DNA of 33,754 nt, from positions 1-33,754 of the forward strand of contig CAIVKO010000025.1 in assembly GCA_903906515.1 (NCBI GenBank), in the 5' to 3' direction. Below the pieces are notes generated by a model. It had not been told where the DNA came from, ran no database searches, and worked only from the letters and a program-made list of their open reading frames with translations. This document shows positions 15,403 to 23,270 of this stretch, one piece after another. The stretch comes from Akkermansiaceae bacterium. Lineage in GTDB: Bacteria > Verrucomicrobiota > Verrucomicrobiia > Verrucomicrobiales > Akkermansiaceae. The translations under genes and the position numbers were made by a program. The stretch's first letter is position 1; every line of letters begins with the position of its first letter.

Positions 15403-17406
15403 CTAACCGATGATTTCCACGGGCGCGTCCGGCAGCGCGTTGAGGAAGGATTTCCCATACCGTTTGGTCAGGATCCGGTTGTCCAGGATGCAAACAAGCC
15501 CCTTGTCATTCGCGGTGCGGATCAAGCGACCGACGCCCTGGCGCATCTTGAGAATGGCCTCCGGCACCGAATATTCCATGAACGGATTTCCACCTGCCGC
15601 CTCGATCGCCTCCAACCGCGATGCGGTGAGCGGGTGATCTGGCACGGCAAAGGGCAGGCGCGTCATCACCACGTTGGAAAGCGCCTCGCCGGGCACATCC
15701 ACGCCGGTCCAGAAACTGTCGGTTCCAAACAGCACACTGTGCACATCCTTGCGGAATTCTTCGATCATTTTGTGACGCGGCATCCCCTCGCCCTGCATCA
15801 GAAGACGCCAGCCTTTTTTCTTAAAAAACGCCTCTAACCGCTTCGCTGCGTCGCGCATCGTGCGGTAGCTGGTGAAGAGCACGAAGGCCCGGCCCTCGCT
15901 CTCGGAAACCGCGAGGCGGATGCCCTCGGCCAGCAATTCATCATACTTCGGCGTTCCAGGATCCGGCACGGATTTGTAGATCCGGATGCGCATCTGCCGC
16001 TGGTAGTCGAACGGGCTGCCGATGCACAGCGCGCGGGCTTTTTCCGCACCGATCCTGCCGCGGAAGTAGCCGAGCTTCGGATCGCCCACTCCGAGCGTGG
16101 CACTGGTTAGAACCATGCTTTTTCCCGCACCGAATAGCAGCGGACGCAGGCGATCGGCGACATTCACCGGTGCGGCGTGCAGGCTGTATTGTGTCTCGTC
16201 ACGACCGCCGCGCTCCACCCAATACACACTGTCATCCGTGGCCTGATCGAGAAACGCATTCACCGATCCATGGGCCTCGCGCAGGCGGCGGGACGCGTCC
16301 TGCAACTCGGCACGCGTCGTTTCCCCCTCGACATCGGCGGCGAGCGCGTCGATTTCTTGCCAGAGGCGGCGCAGCGGTTCGGCCAGTGTGTTAGGGACCA
16401 CCTCGGGTTCACGGACGCGGGATTCCTTGGAAAAATTCCCGAATTTTGCGACGTCGCCGACCTGGTGGAAAAACTCGTCGGACGCCATGATCGCATCTTC
16501 CACCGCCGTCATGGCGGAGGCTTTGCGGAAGGCTTTGAGCAGGCCTTTTTTGGTCTTGGGATGGTAGAGCCGCTGTAGGTCGAATCGCAGGCCCGCCTGC
16601 GAAACCCGCAAACCGAGTTGGATGGCGGCCACCTGCTCGATGGTGTGCGCCTCATCAAGCACCGCAAAATCGTTAGGAAACAAAAATCCCTTCATTTTCC
16701 GGGCCTCCTCGTCGGCCTCCTCCATTTCCGTGTTGAGCAGCGCGAAGAACAACGTGTGATTCACCACCACCAATTTCGCATCCGCAGCGGCCTTGCGCGC
16801 TTCCTGAAAAAAACAATTCCCGCGTGGCCCGCAATTGCGCGCCGTGCAGAGGTGGGCATCGCTGCACACTTGCAACCAGACTTTCATCTGCGGTTGGAAA
16901 TCCAGATCACTCAACGTGCCGTCGCGAGTCGCCTCCGCCCATTTGCGGATCGCCTCCAATTCATCGTTTTCCGAGTTCGTGAAAAGATCGCCTGCCTGCT
17001 CGCGCGCCCGCCGCAAGCGCAACGGACAAAGGTAGTTCTGCCGGCCTTTGAGCAACACCGCCGGTAAGTCATCGTCCACCAGTTTCCTCACGATCGGGAT
17101 GTCCTTGCGCACAAGTTGCTCCTGCAAATTGATCGTGTGGGTGGAAATCACCGCCTTGCGTCCGGTCTCCAGGGCGAAGCGCGCCGCAGGCAACAAATAC
17201 GCCAACGATTTTCCCACACCTGTCCCCGCCTCCGCCACCAGCGGCATCGACTTCATCAAGGCTTCCGCCACCGCCACTGCGAGCTCCTGCTGTTGTGGGC
17301 GAAACTCGAAATCCCTTGATTTCGCGAGGGTTCCCTTGGTGGAAAAAGCCTCGCTCACCGCCTCACAAAATCCGGGCACCGGCTGGCCATCCGTCAACGA
17401 AATCAT
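15403..17406 (-). CDS. dinG: DinG/XPD-type ATP-dependent DNA helicase
   Basis: Encodes 667 residues of a superfamily 2 iron-sulfur helicase (5'-3', XPD-like). Walker A is AEAGTGVGKS (58-67) and the Walker B box is DEAH (251-254). Cysteines in NYLCPLR (C127) and in VCSDAHLCTARNCGPRGNCF (C181, C187, C192, C198) supply the [4Fe-4S] ligands of the inserted domain. Later motifs include VLTSATLG, LFTSYRTMRDAA, FGTDSFWTGVDVPG and the arginine-finger segment QGVGRLIRT. ATG 17406 was chosen; a GTG at 17427 adds seven residues and has a G-rich tract upstream, so it remains possible. The role is probably in resolving R-loops or unusual DNA structures, inferred from E. coli DinG. Confidence 0.88.
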   Translation of the reverse strand: MISLTDGQPVPGFCEAVSEAFSTKGTLAKSRDFEFRPQQQELAVAVAEALMKSMPLVAEAGTGVGKSLAYLLPAARFALETGRKAVISTHTINLQEQLVRKDIPIVRKLVDDDLPAVLLKGRQNYLCPLRLRRAREQAGDLFTNSENDELEAIRKWAEATRDGTLSDLDFQPQMKVWLQVCSDAHLCTARNCGPRGNCFFQEARKAAADAKLVVVNHTLFFALLNTEMEEADEEARKMKGFLFPNDFAVLDEAHTIEQVAAIQLGLRVSQAGLRFDLQRLYHPKTKKGLLKAFRKASAMTAVEDAIMASDEFFHQVGDVAKFGNFSKESRVREPEVVPNTLAEPLRRLWQEIDALAADVEGETTRAELQDASRRLREAHGSVNAFLDQATDDSVYWVERGGRDETQYSLHAAPVNVADRLRPLLFGAGKSMVLTSATLGVGDPKLGYFRGRIGAEKARALCIGSPFDYQRQMRIRIYKSVPDPGTPKYDELLAEGIRLAVSESEGRAFVLFTSYRTMRDAAKRLEAFFKKKGWRLLMQGEGMPRHKMIEEFRKDVHSVLFGTDSFWTGVDVPGEALSNVVMTRLPFAVPDHPLTASRLEAIEAAGGNPFMEYSVPEAILKMRQGVGRLIRTANDKGLVCILDNRILTKRYGKSFLNALPDAPVEIIG

Positions 17407-17499
17407 CTCCCGCCCATTGCACCCCACATCGCCCCCATTGCCAATCTCAAAACGGCACTCCCTCCCGATTCTTACGAGCGAAGCTCAAAGCTCCAAAGG

Positions 17500-17660
17500 T
17501 GGCGCGCTACCGCTGGGAGCGCACGCCAAAGGAAAGCGAAAGAAACGCCCAAGCCCCGCCATCCTGACTCCTCTTGGCATCCACCTTTCTCCCCCCTTTG
17601 TCCTGCGGCCTACGGCGAGGCCGCCCTACCTCCTGTAGCGGCGTGTCTATGACCGTCGCT
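17500..17660. repeat. Array 3 of imperfect palindromes
   Basis: Three hairpins: 17500-17528 (TGGCGCGCT with AGCGCACGCCA, two-base bulge), 17605-17624 (GCGGCCT with AGGCCGC, six-base loop) and 17637-17660 (AGCGGCGTGTC with GACCGTCGCT around the triloop TAT). The last shares the triloop design of arrays 1 and 2. Confidence 0.55.
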
Positions 17661-17720
17661 AATCCCCCCGAGGGCGGAGTGTTCTCGCACAATGGGTCTG
17701 TCCTTTCATCGGAGGCTACT

Positions 17721-17739
17721 TATTTTTCATTTTTCACTG
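17721..17739 (-). repeat. Short TGAAAAA tandem
   Basis: On the minus strand CAGTGAAAAATGAAAAATA repeats a 7-bp word, 42 bp beyond the stop of the gene at 17781. It resembles other intergenic word repeats in the window in period but not in sequence. Confidence 0.4.
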
Positions 17740-17780
17740 TCTTCATTCTATTGTTATGGATGGCTGTGGGTAGTCAGACG

Positions 17781-18242
17781 TCATTGGCGTATCCACTCCA
17801 TGCCGGATCTTTTCAGAAACCATGGGAGTTTTTCCTGGCCGATCCCTTGGGTCATTCCACCGGCCCAGCCGAAGAAATACATGCCCTCACCGCCACGATG
17901 CGGGACCACCGGTTGACCGGAAAACAAGATGGCATCGTGAGATTCCACAGGCGCGTGGTATTGCCATTCCAGAAATTCGGACCACGGGCCGGTTTGGAAC
18001 TTCAGATTTCCGTATTCTTTTTCCGTCACCAATTTTCCATCCACAAGTCCGTGCAGGGTTTCAGGGTAGGATCCATGGCGTTCATGATATTGTTGCACCA
18101 GCGATCCGAGCGAGGAACAGCGCTTAAGTTGCTCGCCGGTCCAGGATTCACGCAGGTTTCTCACATGCATCCAAACCAGGAACCCGACGCAGATGAGGAT
18201 CAATGCCGAAAACGCCAGAAAAAGCCGGGTGGCGGGTCTCAT
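17781..18242 (-). CDS. Membrane-anchored protein, pilin/GspG-like periplasmic part
   Basis: Encodes 153 residues from ATG 18242. One transmembrane helix at about residues 7-26 (LFLAFSALILICVGFLVW) follows a short basic start, giving an N-in, C-out protein. The segment LVQQYHERHGSYPETLHGLV resembles the part of type II pseudopilins (GspG) where a helix enters the loop with a YP..L motif. There is no prepilin peptidase site (GFTLIE), so it is not a canonical pseudopilin. No further function can be given. It stands alone between dinG and the restriction-modification genes. Confidence 0.55.
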   Translation of the reverse strand: MRPATRLFLAFSALILICVGFLVWMHVRNLRESWTGEQLKRCSSLGSLVQQYHERHGSYPETLHGLVDGKLVTEKEYGNLKFQTGPWSEFLEWQYHAPVESHDAILFSGQPVVPHRGGEGMYFFGWAGGMTQGIGQEKLPWFLKRSGMEWIRQ

Positions 18243-18330
18243 GTGGGCAAGTGTTCGTTAGGTTCTATATGCATCAACACCTCCAGCATGTACAGCGCCG
18301 AGACGCAAAGGCGATCATGCTCCATCGTAA

Positions 18331-19254
18331 TTATGATTCTTCCAGACGTTTCGCCAAAGCTACTCGAATTGCGTGTTCGTAAACTCCTTGAGGGGGCAAT
18401 GACTTTGGTGAAGAAAAAGCCAGGGAAAGCTGATCTGTGGTCGTGGTGGAAGTATGATCGAGTCTCAATGATTTCGGAATAGTCGTAGAGGTTTCGTCGA
18501 TGGAGTAAGAAAGAAAAGTGATGGACCCTGTTTGTATGGGATAATCATCGAGTTTCCCCACCCTCTGAATGATACGCTCATAGACTGCCGTCGGACAAAT
18601 GAAGAAGAGGCCACGGGTGCAGAGATTTTCCCGCCTCAGCACATGCCCTTTCGTGATAAGTTGCGGCAGGATTCGCTTGTTGACATTCTCAAAGTTGAGA
18701 TTGCTGGCTGATGCGGGTGGACGCGGTATTTTTTTGATGATTTTAGGATCGTGTTCTTGTGCCAAATCCCAGTATTGGCGTCGATAATTTCCTGTTGTGT
18801 CTATGGTTTGAACTTCAACGGCAACAAAACCGGCCAAATCACGATTTTCATCAACAAGTGCCAAAATCCAATCGATCGAAAATTTGGAAGCTCCCATTAA
18901 CGCCTTATATGGAATGCGGATTTCATGACCTTGTTTCTGGCCAAAGGGTATCACGAATTTTCCACTGTGGGGCAACTCCCCATTTTCCAGAATCAACGGA
19001 ATTTTTTCTCCCCATGCTGCCCTAACCACATCTGACAGAATTCGGTAGTTGTCACCATACAATCGCTTGGGACAACATGGCACCGGAGTATTATTAGATG
19101 GATTTATCAAGGTGCAGGCACCATTGATGAATCCGCTCGAAAATGCCTTGGTGCATTTTCCTGTAACAAAAGGACAGTTTTTCAATTGGAAAGCACTCGT
19201 GCTTTGCGATGAGGTGACCGGGACACCGAAACATTCGTAGTAATTCAGAGGCAT
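18331..19254 (-). CDS. NotI-family type II restriction endonuclease
   Basis: Encodes 307 residues (R.NotI has 383). The N-terminal part has clustered cysteines C27, C34, C47, C60 and C61 (NCPFVTGKCTK, GACTLI, VPCCPKRLYG), consistent with the iron-Cys4 module known in NotI. The centre has D128 in FSIDWILALVDEN and E147-x-Q149 in AVEVQTIDTTGNYRRQYW, matching the NotI-type PD-(D/E)xK variant D...ExQ. The gene starts inside the methyltransferase gene (10-bp overlap at 19245-19254), so the two are translationally coupled, methyltransferase first. Codon use is more AT-rich than in neighbours, a sign of acquisition. The recognition site cannot be read; relation to GCGGCCGC is a guess. Confidence 0.75.
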   Translation of the reverse strand: MPLNYYECFGVPVTSSQSTSAFQLKNCPFVTGKCTKAFSSGFINGACTLINPSNNTPVPCCPKRLYGDNYRILSDVVRAAWGEKIPLILENGELPHSGKFVIPFGQKQGHEIRIPYKALMGASKFSIDWILALVDENRDLAGFVAVEVQTIDTTGNYRRQYWDLAQEHDPKIIKKIPRPPASASNLNFENVNKRILPQLITKGHVLRRENLCTRGLFFICPTAVYERIIQRVGKLDDYPIQTGSITFLSYSIDETSTTIPKSLRLDHTSTTTTDQLSLAFSSPKSLPPQGVYEHAIRVALAKRLEES

Positions 19255-20441
19255 GGTTCTGAAATGAGATACTCAGACAAATAGGATATCAGTGATTCCG
19301 CAATGGCTTTTGCCATTAGTACCGGCACAGCATTTCCAACCTGCTCATACTGTGCTACACGTGGTCCAAGAAAGCGGTAGCGATCCGGGAAACTCTGAAT
19401 TCTCGCAGCCTCGCGTACAGTAAAAGTGCGTTTTTGCTCAGGATGAAAAACGGCACCCCAATGCGGATCACATTTTGTCATCATTGTGCCCGCGAGGGCG
19501 TTCCATGAGAGTCTTCCATAGCGCATGGTATGGTCACTTGTTCTAGCTTTCTTCATTCCGGCAGGCAGCAGTTTATGGGGAATGCTTGTCCATGCTGTTC
19601 CCGGGTGAATATGGGAAAGTCGTTCCAGATTAATTTTTGAAAGCCGATTTGCGGTGTGATTCAGCAGATTCTTGCTGCCAGACCTCATCATTTTCGAATA
19701 CTCGGACTTAACTGGGGCAGTTCCATAACTGGACAATTCTTCACCTCCACCGGGTTCAATAGGAGGAAGATCGGCGATAGCGTCGGCAAGAGTTACCGCA
19801 GGACGTAGACGCAATGTATCAAGAGGAACCAAACGCGTTGCAATAGACGATCCACCTTTAAAATTAGGGCGACAAGTATAGTAATGTGTAGGCTCTGGAT
19901 GTATCGGCGCTTCATCCAATCTTGATCCAAGAATGATCATTCTCCAGCGAACCTGAGGAACCCCATAATGAGCGGACAATAGAATTCTGGCACTCGTGCG
20001 GTAGCCCCGCTCCTGCATTTGGCTTATGATCGTATCGAATATTTTACCGCCACCCAGAGAGAGCATTCCAGGAACATTCTCAAACATGAATAATTTCGGC
20101 GCGAACTCATCAACAAAGCGCAGGTAATGCTTGAAAAGGGAATTTCTCGGATCTTCAAGAAACCTCTCCGGCGCATTGATGGAAAACCCCTGACACGGAG
20201 GACCACCCACCAGAATGTCCAGATCCCCTTTTTTTAATCCTAGGGATTTTTTAATCCGTTTTGTATCGAGATCTTGAATCGGTCCGCAAACCATGGGCAC
20301 TCCCGGATGATTATCGCGAAATGTTTCACAGGCATTAGGGTTAAAATCATTCGCAAACACACAATTGGCACCGGCCTGACGAAATCCCTCGGTGATTCCT
20401 CCAGCACCCGCAAAAAGATCTATAGTTTTAATTGGCTTCAT
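19245..20441 (-). CDS. DNA (cytosine-5)-methyltransferase of the R-M pair
   Basis: Encodes 398 residues from ATG 20441. All main C5-methyltransferase motifs are visible: I (TIDLFAGAGGITEGF), IV with catalytic Cys83 (VGGPPCQGFS), VI (FENVPGM), VIII (VPQVRWRMIILG), IX (FTVREAARIQSFPDRYRFLG) and X (YEQVGNAVP). The variable target region lies between VIII and IX (about residues 170-310). It protects host DNA from the overlapping NotI-like endonuclease. A GTG at 20513 would add 24 basic residues, but a -35/-10 pair lies inside that extension and ends 6 nt before ATG 20441, which supports the shorter start. The region is visibly AT-richer than the surrounding genes, suggesting horizontal transfer. 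Confidence 0.93.
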   Translation of the reverse strand: MKPIKTIDLFAGAGGITEGFRQAGANCVFANDFNPNACETFRDNHPGVPMVCGPIQDLDTKRIKKSLGLKKGDLDILVGGPPCQGFSINAPERFLEDPRNSLFKHYLRFVDEFAPKLFMFENVPGMLSLGGGKIFDTIISQMQERGYRTSARILLSAHYGVPQVRWRMIILGSRLDEAPIHPEPTHYYTCRPNFKGGSSIATRLVPLDTLRLRPAVTLADAIADLPPIEPGGGEELSSYGTAPVKSEYSKMMRSGSKNLLNHTANRLSKINLERLSHIHPGTAWTSIPHKLLPAGMKKARTSDHTMRYGRLSWNALAGTMMTKCDPHWGAVFHPEQKRTFTVREAARIQSFPDRYRFLGPRVAQYEQVGNAVPVLMAKAIAESLISYLSEYLISEPCL

Positions 20442-20447
20442 AGTGTT

Positions 20448-20476
20448 AATATGAACAGCTCTTTTCTTGGAGTCAA
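20448..20476 (-). promoter_or_regulatory. Candidate promoter of the methyltransferase gene
   Basis: On the minus strand TTGACT (20476-20471), exactly 17 nt, then CATATT (20453-20448). Six bases later comes the ATG at 20441, so the mRNA would start at or almost at the start codon. No C-protein box is evident. Confidence 0.5.
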
Positions 20477-20614
20477 CCAATTTTCTATGACCTTTTGAGG
20501 TTTTTTTGGGCACGAAATCATTCTATCTTGCTTGGAATGCAGGGGCAAGCTTTGAGGTGTGAAAATTCCAAGCTGAAACGGCGTCTTTGTGACGTTGGTT
20601 GTATTCCTTACATT

Positions 20615-21724
20615 TTATCGGTTCGCGAGCACCAGAATCACCAGCACCAGCATCATCACCGCGAGCACGGCGAGGGTGATCTTGATCCAGCTCAGCGGAT
20701 GTTCGCCGGCCATTTTTCCGGTGTAGCCATTGACGACGACCTGGAATGACTTGGTGCCGTAGGTGTAGGTGGCCAGCCAGACGGGAACGAGAATGTGCTT
20801 GAAGGTGCGGGCCTGATAGAAGGAAGAAACGTCGAGGTTGCGGTGGGTGTCGCCGGGCACTTCGCGGGAGCACAATTGGTACATCGCCGCATCCATCTGT
20901 TGTTTGCTGGTTTCCGATGCCTGGCGGAGGTCCACCTGGTAACGCTCCACCGTCCAGCCGCGAACGTAGGCGGGATCGTATGACTTGAGATCGGTGAGGG
21001 TGGGAAATGGTTCCACCTTGCGGAGCAGGGCGGTGTGCACGCCCACGGTACCGGGTACGGCGTCGTCATCGAAGAAATGCGACACACTTCCCGAGCTATT
21101 CTCCCAACGGGTTCTACGCACCTGACGGGTTTGGGTTTTCCCGTTGGAGTCCCGATAGGTTTCGGTTTCGTAGTAGTAATAACCGGACTCCGCCGTCCAG
21201 TCGGCATCGACTTGGGCGTCGAAGGTCCAGTAGGGCAGATAGATTCCCGTCAGGGTGTCGGTGAGCGCGAGACTCTTCAGTTTGTTAGGGGCGAACCAAC
21301 GGCTGCCATACCACTGGCGAAGTTGGTCGCGCACTTGTGGTTGCGGGATGGCCGCGGGCAGCAGACTTTCCGGAGTGATGGCGTCCTTGAGATCATCCAC
21401 CGGAACGATTGCCGGGGAGCCGCAGAAATCGCAGCGCTGTGCCGCGCGGGTGGGATCGAAGATGCTGATCGCCCGACAGCTTTCGCAGCGGACGGATTTT
21501 TTCTCAGCCTGGAGTCCGTGGGACGCGTCCGGGATGGCGACCAAGGTGGATTCGAGGTCGTGTTCGACGATGGCGGCTCCCATCGGGTCCTCACCATCGG
21601 TCCATGGCAGGACGGTTCCGCAAAACGGACAGGCCAGCGCCTTTTTGGCCGCATCCCATTCGGCATCCCCGCCGCATTCCGGGCAGGGATGTTTTTTCAG
21701 CGCGCTGACTTCGGAGGAAGACAT
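20615..21724 (-). CDS. Zinc-ribbon protein with C-terminal membrane anchor
   Basis: Encodes 369 residues. Two zinc ribbons are visible: CPECGG and CPFCGT (about residues 14-37), then CESC and CDFCGS (about 79-102). A central soluble domain (about 110-335) has many aromatic and charged residues, including YYYYETETYRDSNGKTQTRQ. One C-terminal transmembrane helix follows (about 346-368, ITLAVLAVMMLVLVILVLA). It resembles the zinc-ribbon membrane proteins (YdjG-like) that are found beside SPFH proteins in Bacillus and elsewhere, and here too the next gene upstream encodes an SPFH protein. This pairing suggests a membrane-domain or envelope-stress role. No enzymatic motif is seen. Confidence 0.7.
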   Translation of the reverse strand: MSSSEVSALKKHPCPECGGDAEWDAAKKALACPFCGTVLPWTDGEDPMGAAIVEHDLESTLVAIPDASHGLQAEKKSVRCESCRAISIFDPTRAAQRCDFCGSPAIVPVDDLKDAITPESLLPAAIPQPQVRDQLRQWYGSRWFAPNKLKSLALTDTLTGIYLPYWTFDAQVDADWTAESGYYYYETETYRDSNGKTQTRQVRRTRWENSSGSVSHFFDDDAVPGTVGVHTALLRKVEPFPTLTDLKSYDPAYVRGWTVERYQVDLRQASETSKQQMDAAMYQLCSREVPGDTHRNLDVSSFYQARTFKHILVPVWLATYTYGTKSFQVVVNGYTGKMAGEHPLSWIKITLAVLAVMMLVLVILVLANR

Positions 21725-21740
21725 GGATTTGTATTAGGAA

Positions 21741-21830
21741 GGTCAATGGTCAGCAGTCATTAGTCATTGGTGAAGAGCAGGCACGGCGCGGAGCTTCTTC
21801 CTGATGACCGATGACGGCTGACCGATGACC
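21741..21830. repeat. Intergenic TGACCGATGAC / GTCATTRGTCATTG repeats
   Basis: Between the SPFH and zinc-ribbon genes, GGTCAATGGTCAGCAGTCAT and TAGTCATTGG (21741-21770) are partly complementary to TGATGACCGATGACGGCTGA and CCGATGACC (21802-21830). TGACCGATGAC is repeated. The words have a 7-12 bp period and the two halves could fold together. Confidence 0.5.
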
Positions 21831-21833
21831 CGT

Positions 21834-22895
21834 CTATTCTGCTAGAAATGAGTTGAGGGCGGTGCGGGTGATGCGCCAGGTGGAGCCGATCTTTTTGCCT
21901 TTGAGGTCGCCGGCTTCAAGCGAGGCGACCACGTCCGTTTCAGCGACGCCTAACAATTCAGCGGCCTGGGCCGTGGAGAGCAGTTCGGGGGCGGCAGCGG
22001 GGGCGCCTGCACCTGGCAGCGGCGGTGGGCTTTGGGGTTGCTGTTGCATCGACTTGACCATTTCCTGAGCCATCCCGAAGCCCATGGCCATCTGCGCGGG
22101 CATGGCGGCGCCGGATCCACCGTCGCCACCTTTGGTCATGGATTCCGCCATTTGGAATTTCACGTAATCATTGAGATTGCCGACAGCCGACATGCTGGAA
22201 CGCTTGTCGATCGCGGCTTCCACTTCCGGCGGGACCGAGATGTTTTCGACGAGGAAGCTGGTGATTTCCAAACCATATTTCGCGGAAACCTGCGGATTGA
22301 TCAGCGGCAGCAGGGCATCGCCGAGTTCCGAGTAGCGCATGGCGACATCGAGCGCGGGCACGCCGCAGGATGCCAGCGCCTCGCTGAAAACACTGACGAT
22401 CCGCGAGCGCATCGTGTCGGCGAATTCATCGAGACGGAAGTGTTGGTCGGTGCCGGCAACCTCCTTGAGGAAAATGGCGGGGCTAGTGATCCGGAAATCA
22501 AAGGTACCGAAGGCGCGCAGGCGGACGACGCCGAAGTCCTTATCGCGCATCATCACCGGATTGGCGGTGCCCCATTTGTTGCCGGTGAACAAACGGGTGG
22601 TGACGTAGTAGATGTCCGCCTTGAACGGGGATTCGAAGCCGTATTTCCAACCCTTGAGCTTGGTAAGCACGGGAATGTTGTCGGTGACGAGCGTGTGCTT
22701 TCCGGGGCCGAAACAATCGCCGAACTGGCCGAGGTATGCGAATTGCGCGACCTGGCTTTCGCGCACGATCAACTGCGCGCCGTTCTTGATCGACTTATCC
22801 TCATCCGGAAAACGCCACGCGAGGGTGTCGCGTGAGTCGTCATTGAATTCGATGATTTCAAGAAGTTCGCCTTTGATGAATCCGAGGATGTCCAT
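21834..22895 (-). CDS. SPFH-domain protein with C-terminal excisionase-type helix-turn-helix
   Basis: Encodes 353 residues. The N-terminal part (about 1-250) is a YdjI-like SPFH/band-7 domain of the kind once annotated virion core protein: MDILGFIKGELLEIIEFNDD, then DKDFGVVRLRAFGTFDFRI and VSAKYGLEITSFLVENISVP. A flexible Gln/Pro/Ala linker (about 268-302) follows. The C-terminal residues 303-353 (LLSTAQAAELLGVAETDVVA and on to GSTWRITRTALNSFL) form an excisionase/MerR-type winged helix-turn-helix as found at DNA-binding helix-turn-helix termini. A membrane-scaffold domain joined to a putative DNA-binding domain is unusual. The partner zinc-ribbon membrane protein lies 109 bp downstream in the same direction. 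Confidence 0.78.
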   Translation of the reverse strand: MDILGFIKGELLEIIEFNDDSRDTLAWRFPDEDKSIKNGAQLIVRESQVAQFAYLGQFGDCFGPGKHTLVTDNIPVLTKLKGWKYGFESPFKADIYYVTTRLFTGNKWGTANPVMMRDKDFGVVRLRAFGTFDFRITSPAIFLKEVAGTDQHFRLDEFADTMRSRIVSVFSEALASCGVPALDVAMRYSELGDALLPLINPQVSAKYGLEITSFLVENISVPPEVEAAIDKRSSMSAVGNLNDYVKFQMAESMTKGGDGGSGAAMPAQMAMGFGMAQEMVKSMQQQPQSPPPLPGAGAPAAAPELLSTAQAAELLGVAETDVVASLEAGDLKGKKIGSTWRITRTALNSFLAE

Positions 22896-22948
22896 GATGT
22901 TTTGGGGATGTTGTATACCTGTTATCGCGTAACCCTGGCGAAAGAAAG

Positions 22949-22960
22949 CCGAAAAGTCGG
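22949..22960 (+). repeat. Left direct flank of MITE-like copy 1
   Basis: CCGAAAAGTCGG, itself with CCGA/TCGG ends, recurs at 23239-23250. Both copies are preceded by CCCTGGC (with extra bases in the left copy), so the element is enclosed by direct repeats of about 20 bp. Confidence 0.5.
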
Positions 22961-22984
22961 GGTCAACGCATCAAAATATAATTC

Positions 22985-23200
22985 ATCGAAACGCAGAGCA
23001 GCAGAGATTGCGGAGAAAAGCGCTGAGGTTATCAGATTTTAGAATTGGAGCGGGGTGGAAGTCATTCTTTGCCACATCATGGAAATTCTATATTTCTCCG
23101 CGAAGTCCTTTGCGTTCTCAGCATTTGACTCCGTCCAAGCATCCAGGCTTCGCAATTTTAACCAACTCGCCACAGCTCGCTTTGCTTTCCGCGTTTCGAT
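22985..23200 (+). mobile_element. MITE-like element, copy 1
   Basis: About 216 bp bounded by ATCGAAACGCAGA (22985-22997) and TCCGCGTTTCGAT (23188-23200), a 13-bp inverted pair with one mismatch. Copy 2 at 29159-29373 is the same sequence in inverse orientation. The right half, about 100 bp up to 23210, is almost identical between copies, with a single difference in my reading; the left half differs more. No transposase is encoded; a short open frame ending SAFRFCHS is shared by both copies but has no recognisable features. Confidence 0.75.
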
Positions 23201-23270
23201 TCTGTCATTCTAGGTGAATTTTAATGCGTCGACCCTGGCCGAAAAGTCGGAATCTTGTGGTGATCGTGAC

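Larger units (their letters stand above)
17407..17780. other. Gene-free stretch with palindromes
   Basis: 374 bp between the dinG start and the stop of the next minus-strand gene. I find no coding sequence. It holds three imperfect hairpins (17500-17660) and a short TTTTTCA tandem at 17721-17739. The dinG promoter should lie in its left part but is not distinct. Confidence 0.5.

Noticed and set aside
21525..21540. GGACGCGTCC palindrome (also near 16283)
   Set aside because: Both lie within coding sequence of certain genes and fit the codons; chance in GC-rich DNA.
22032..22835. 267-codon frame opposite the SPFH gene
   Set aside because: Composition of an antisense shadow; the SPFH protein is well supported.
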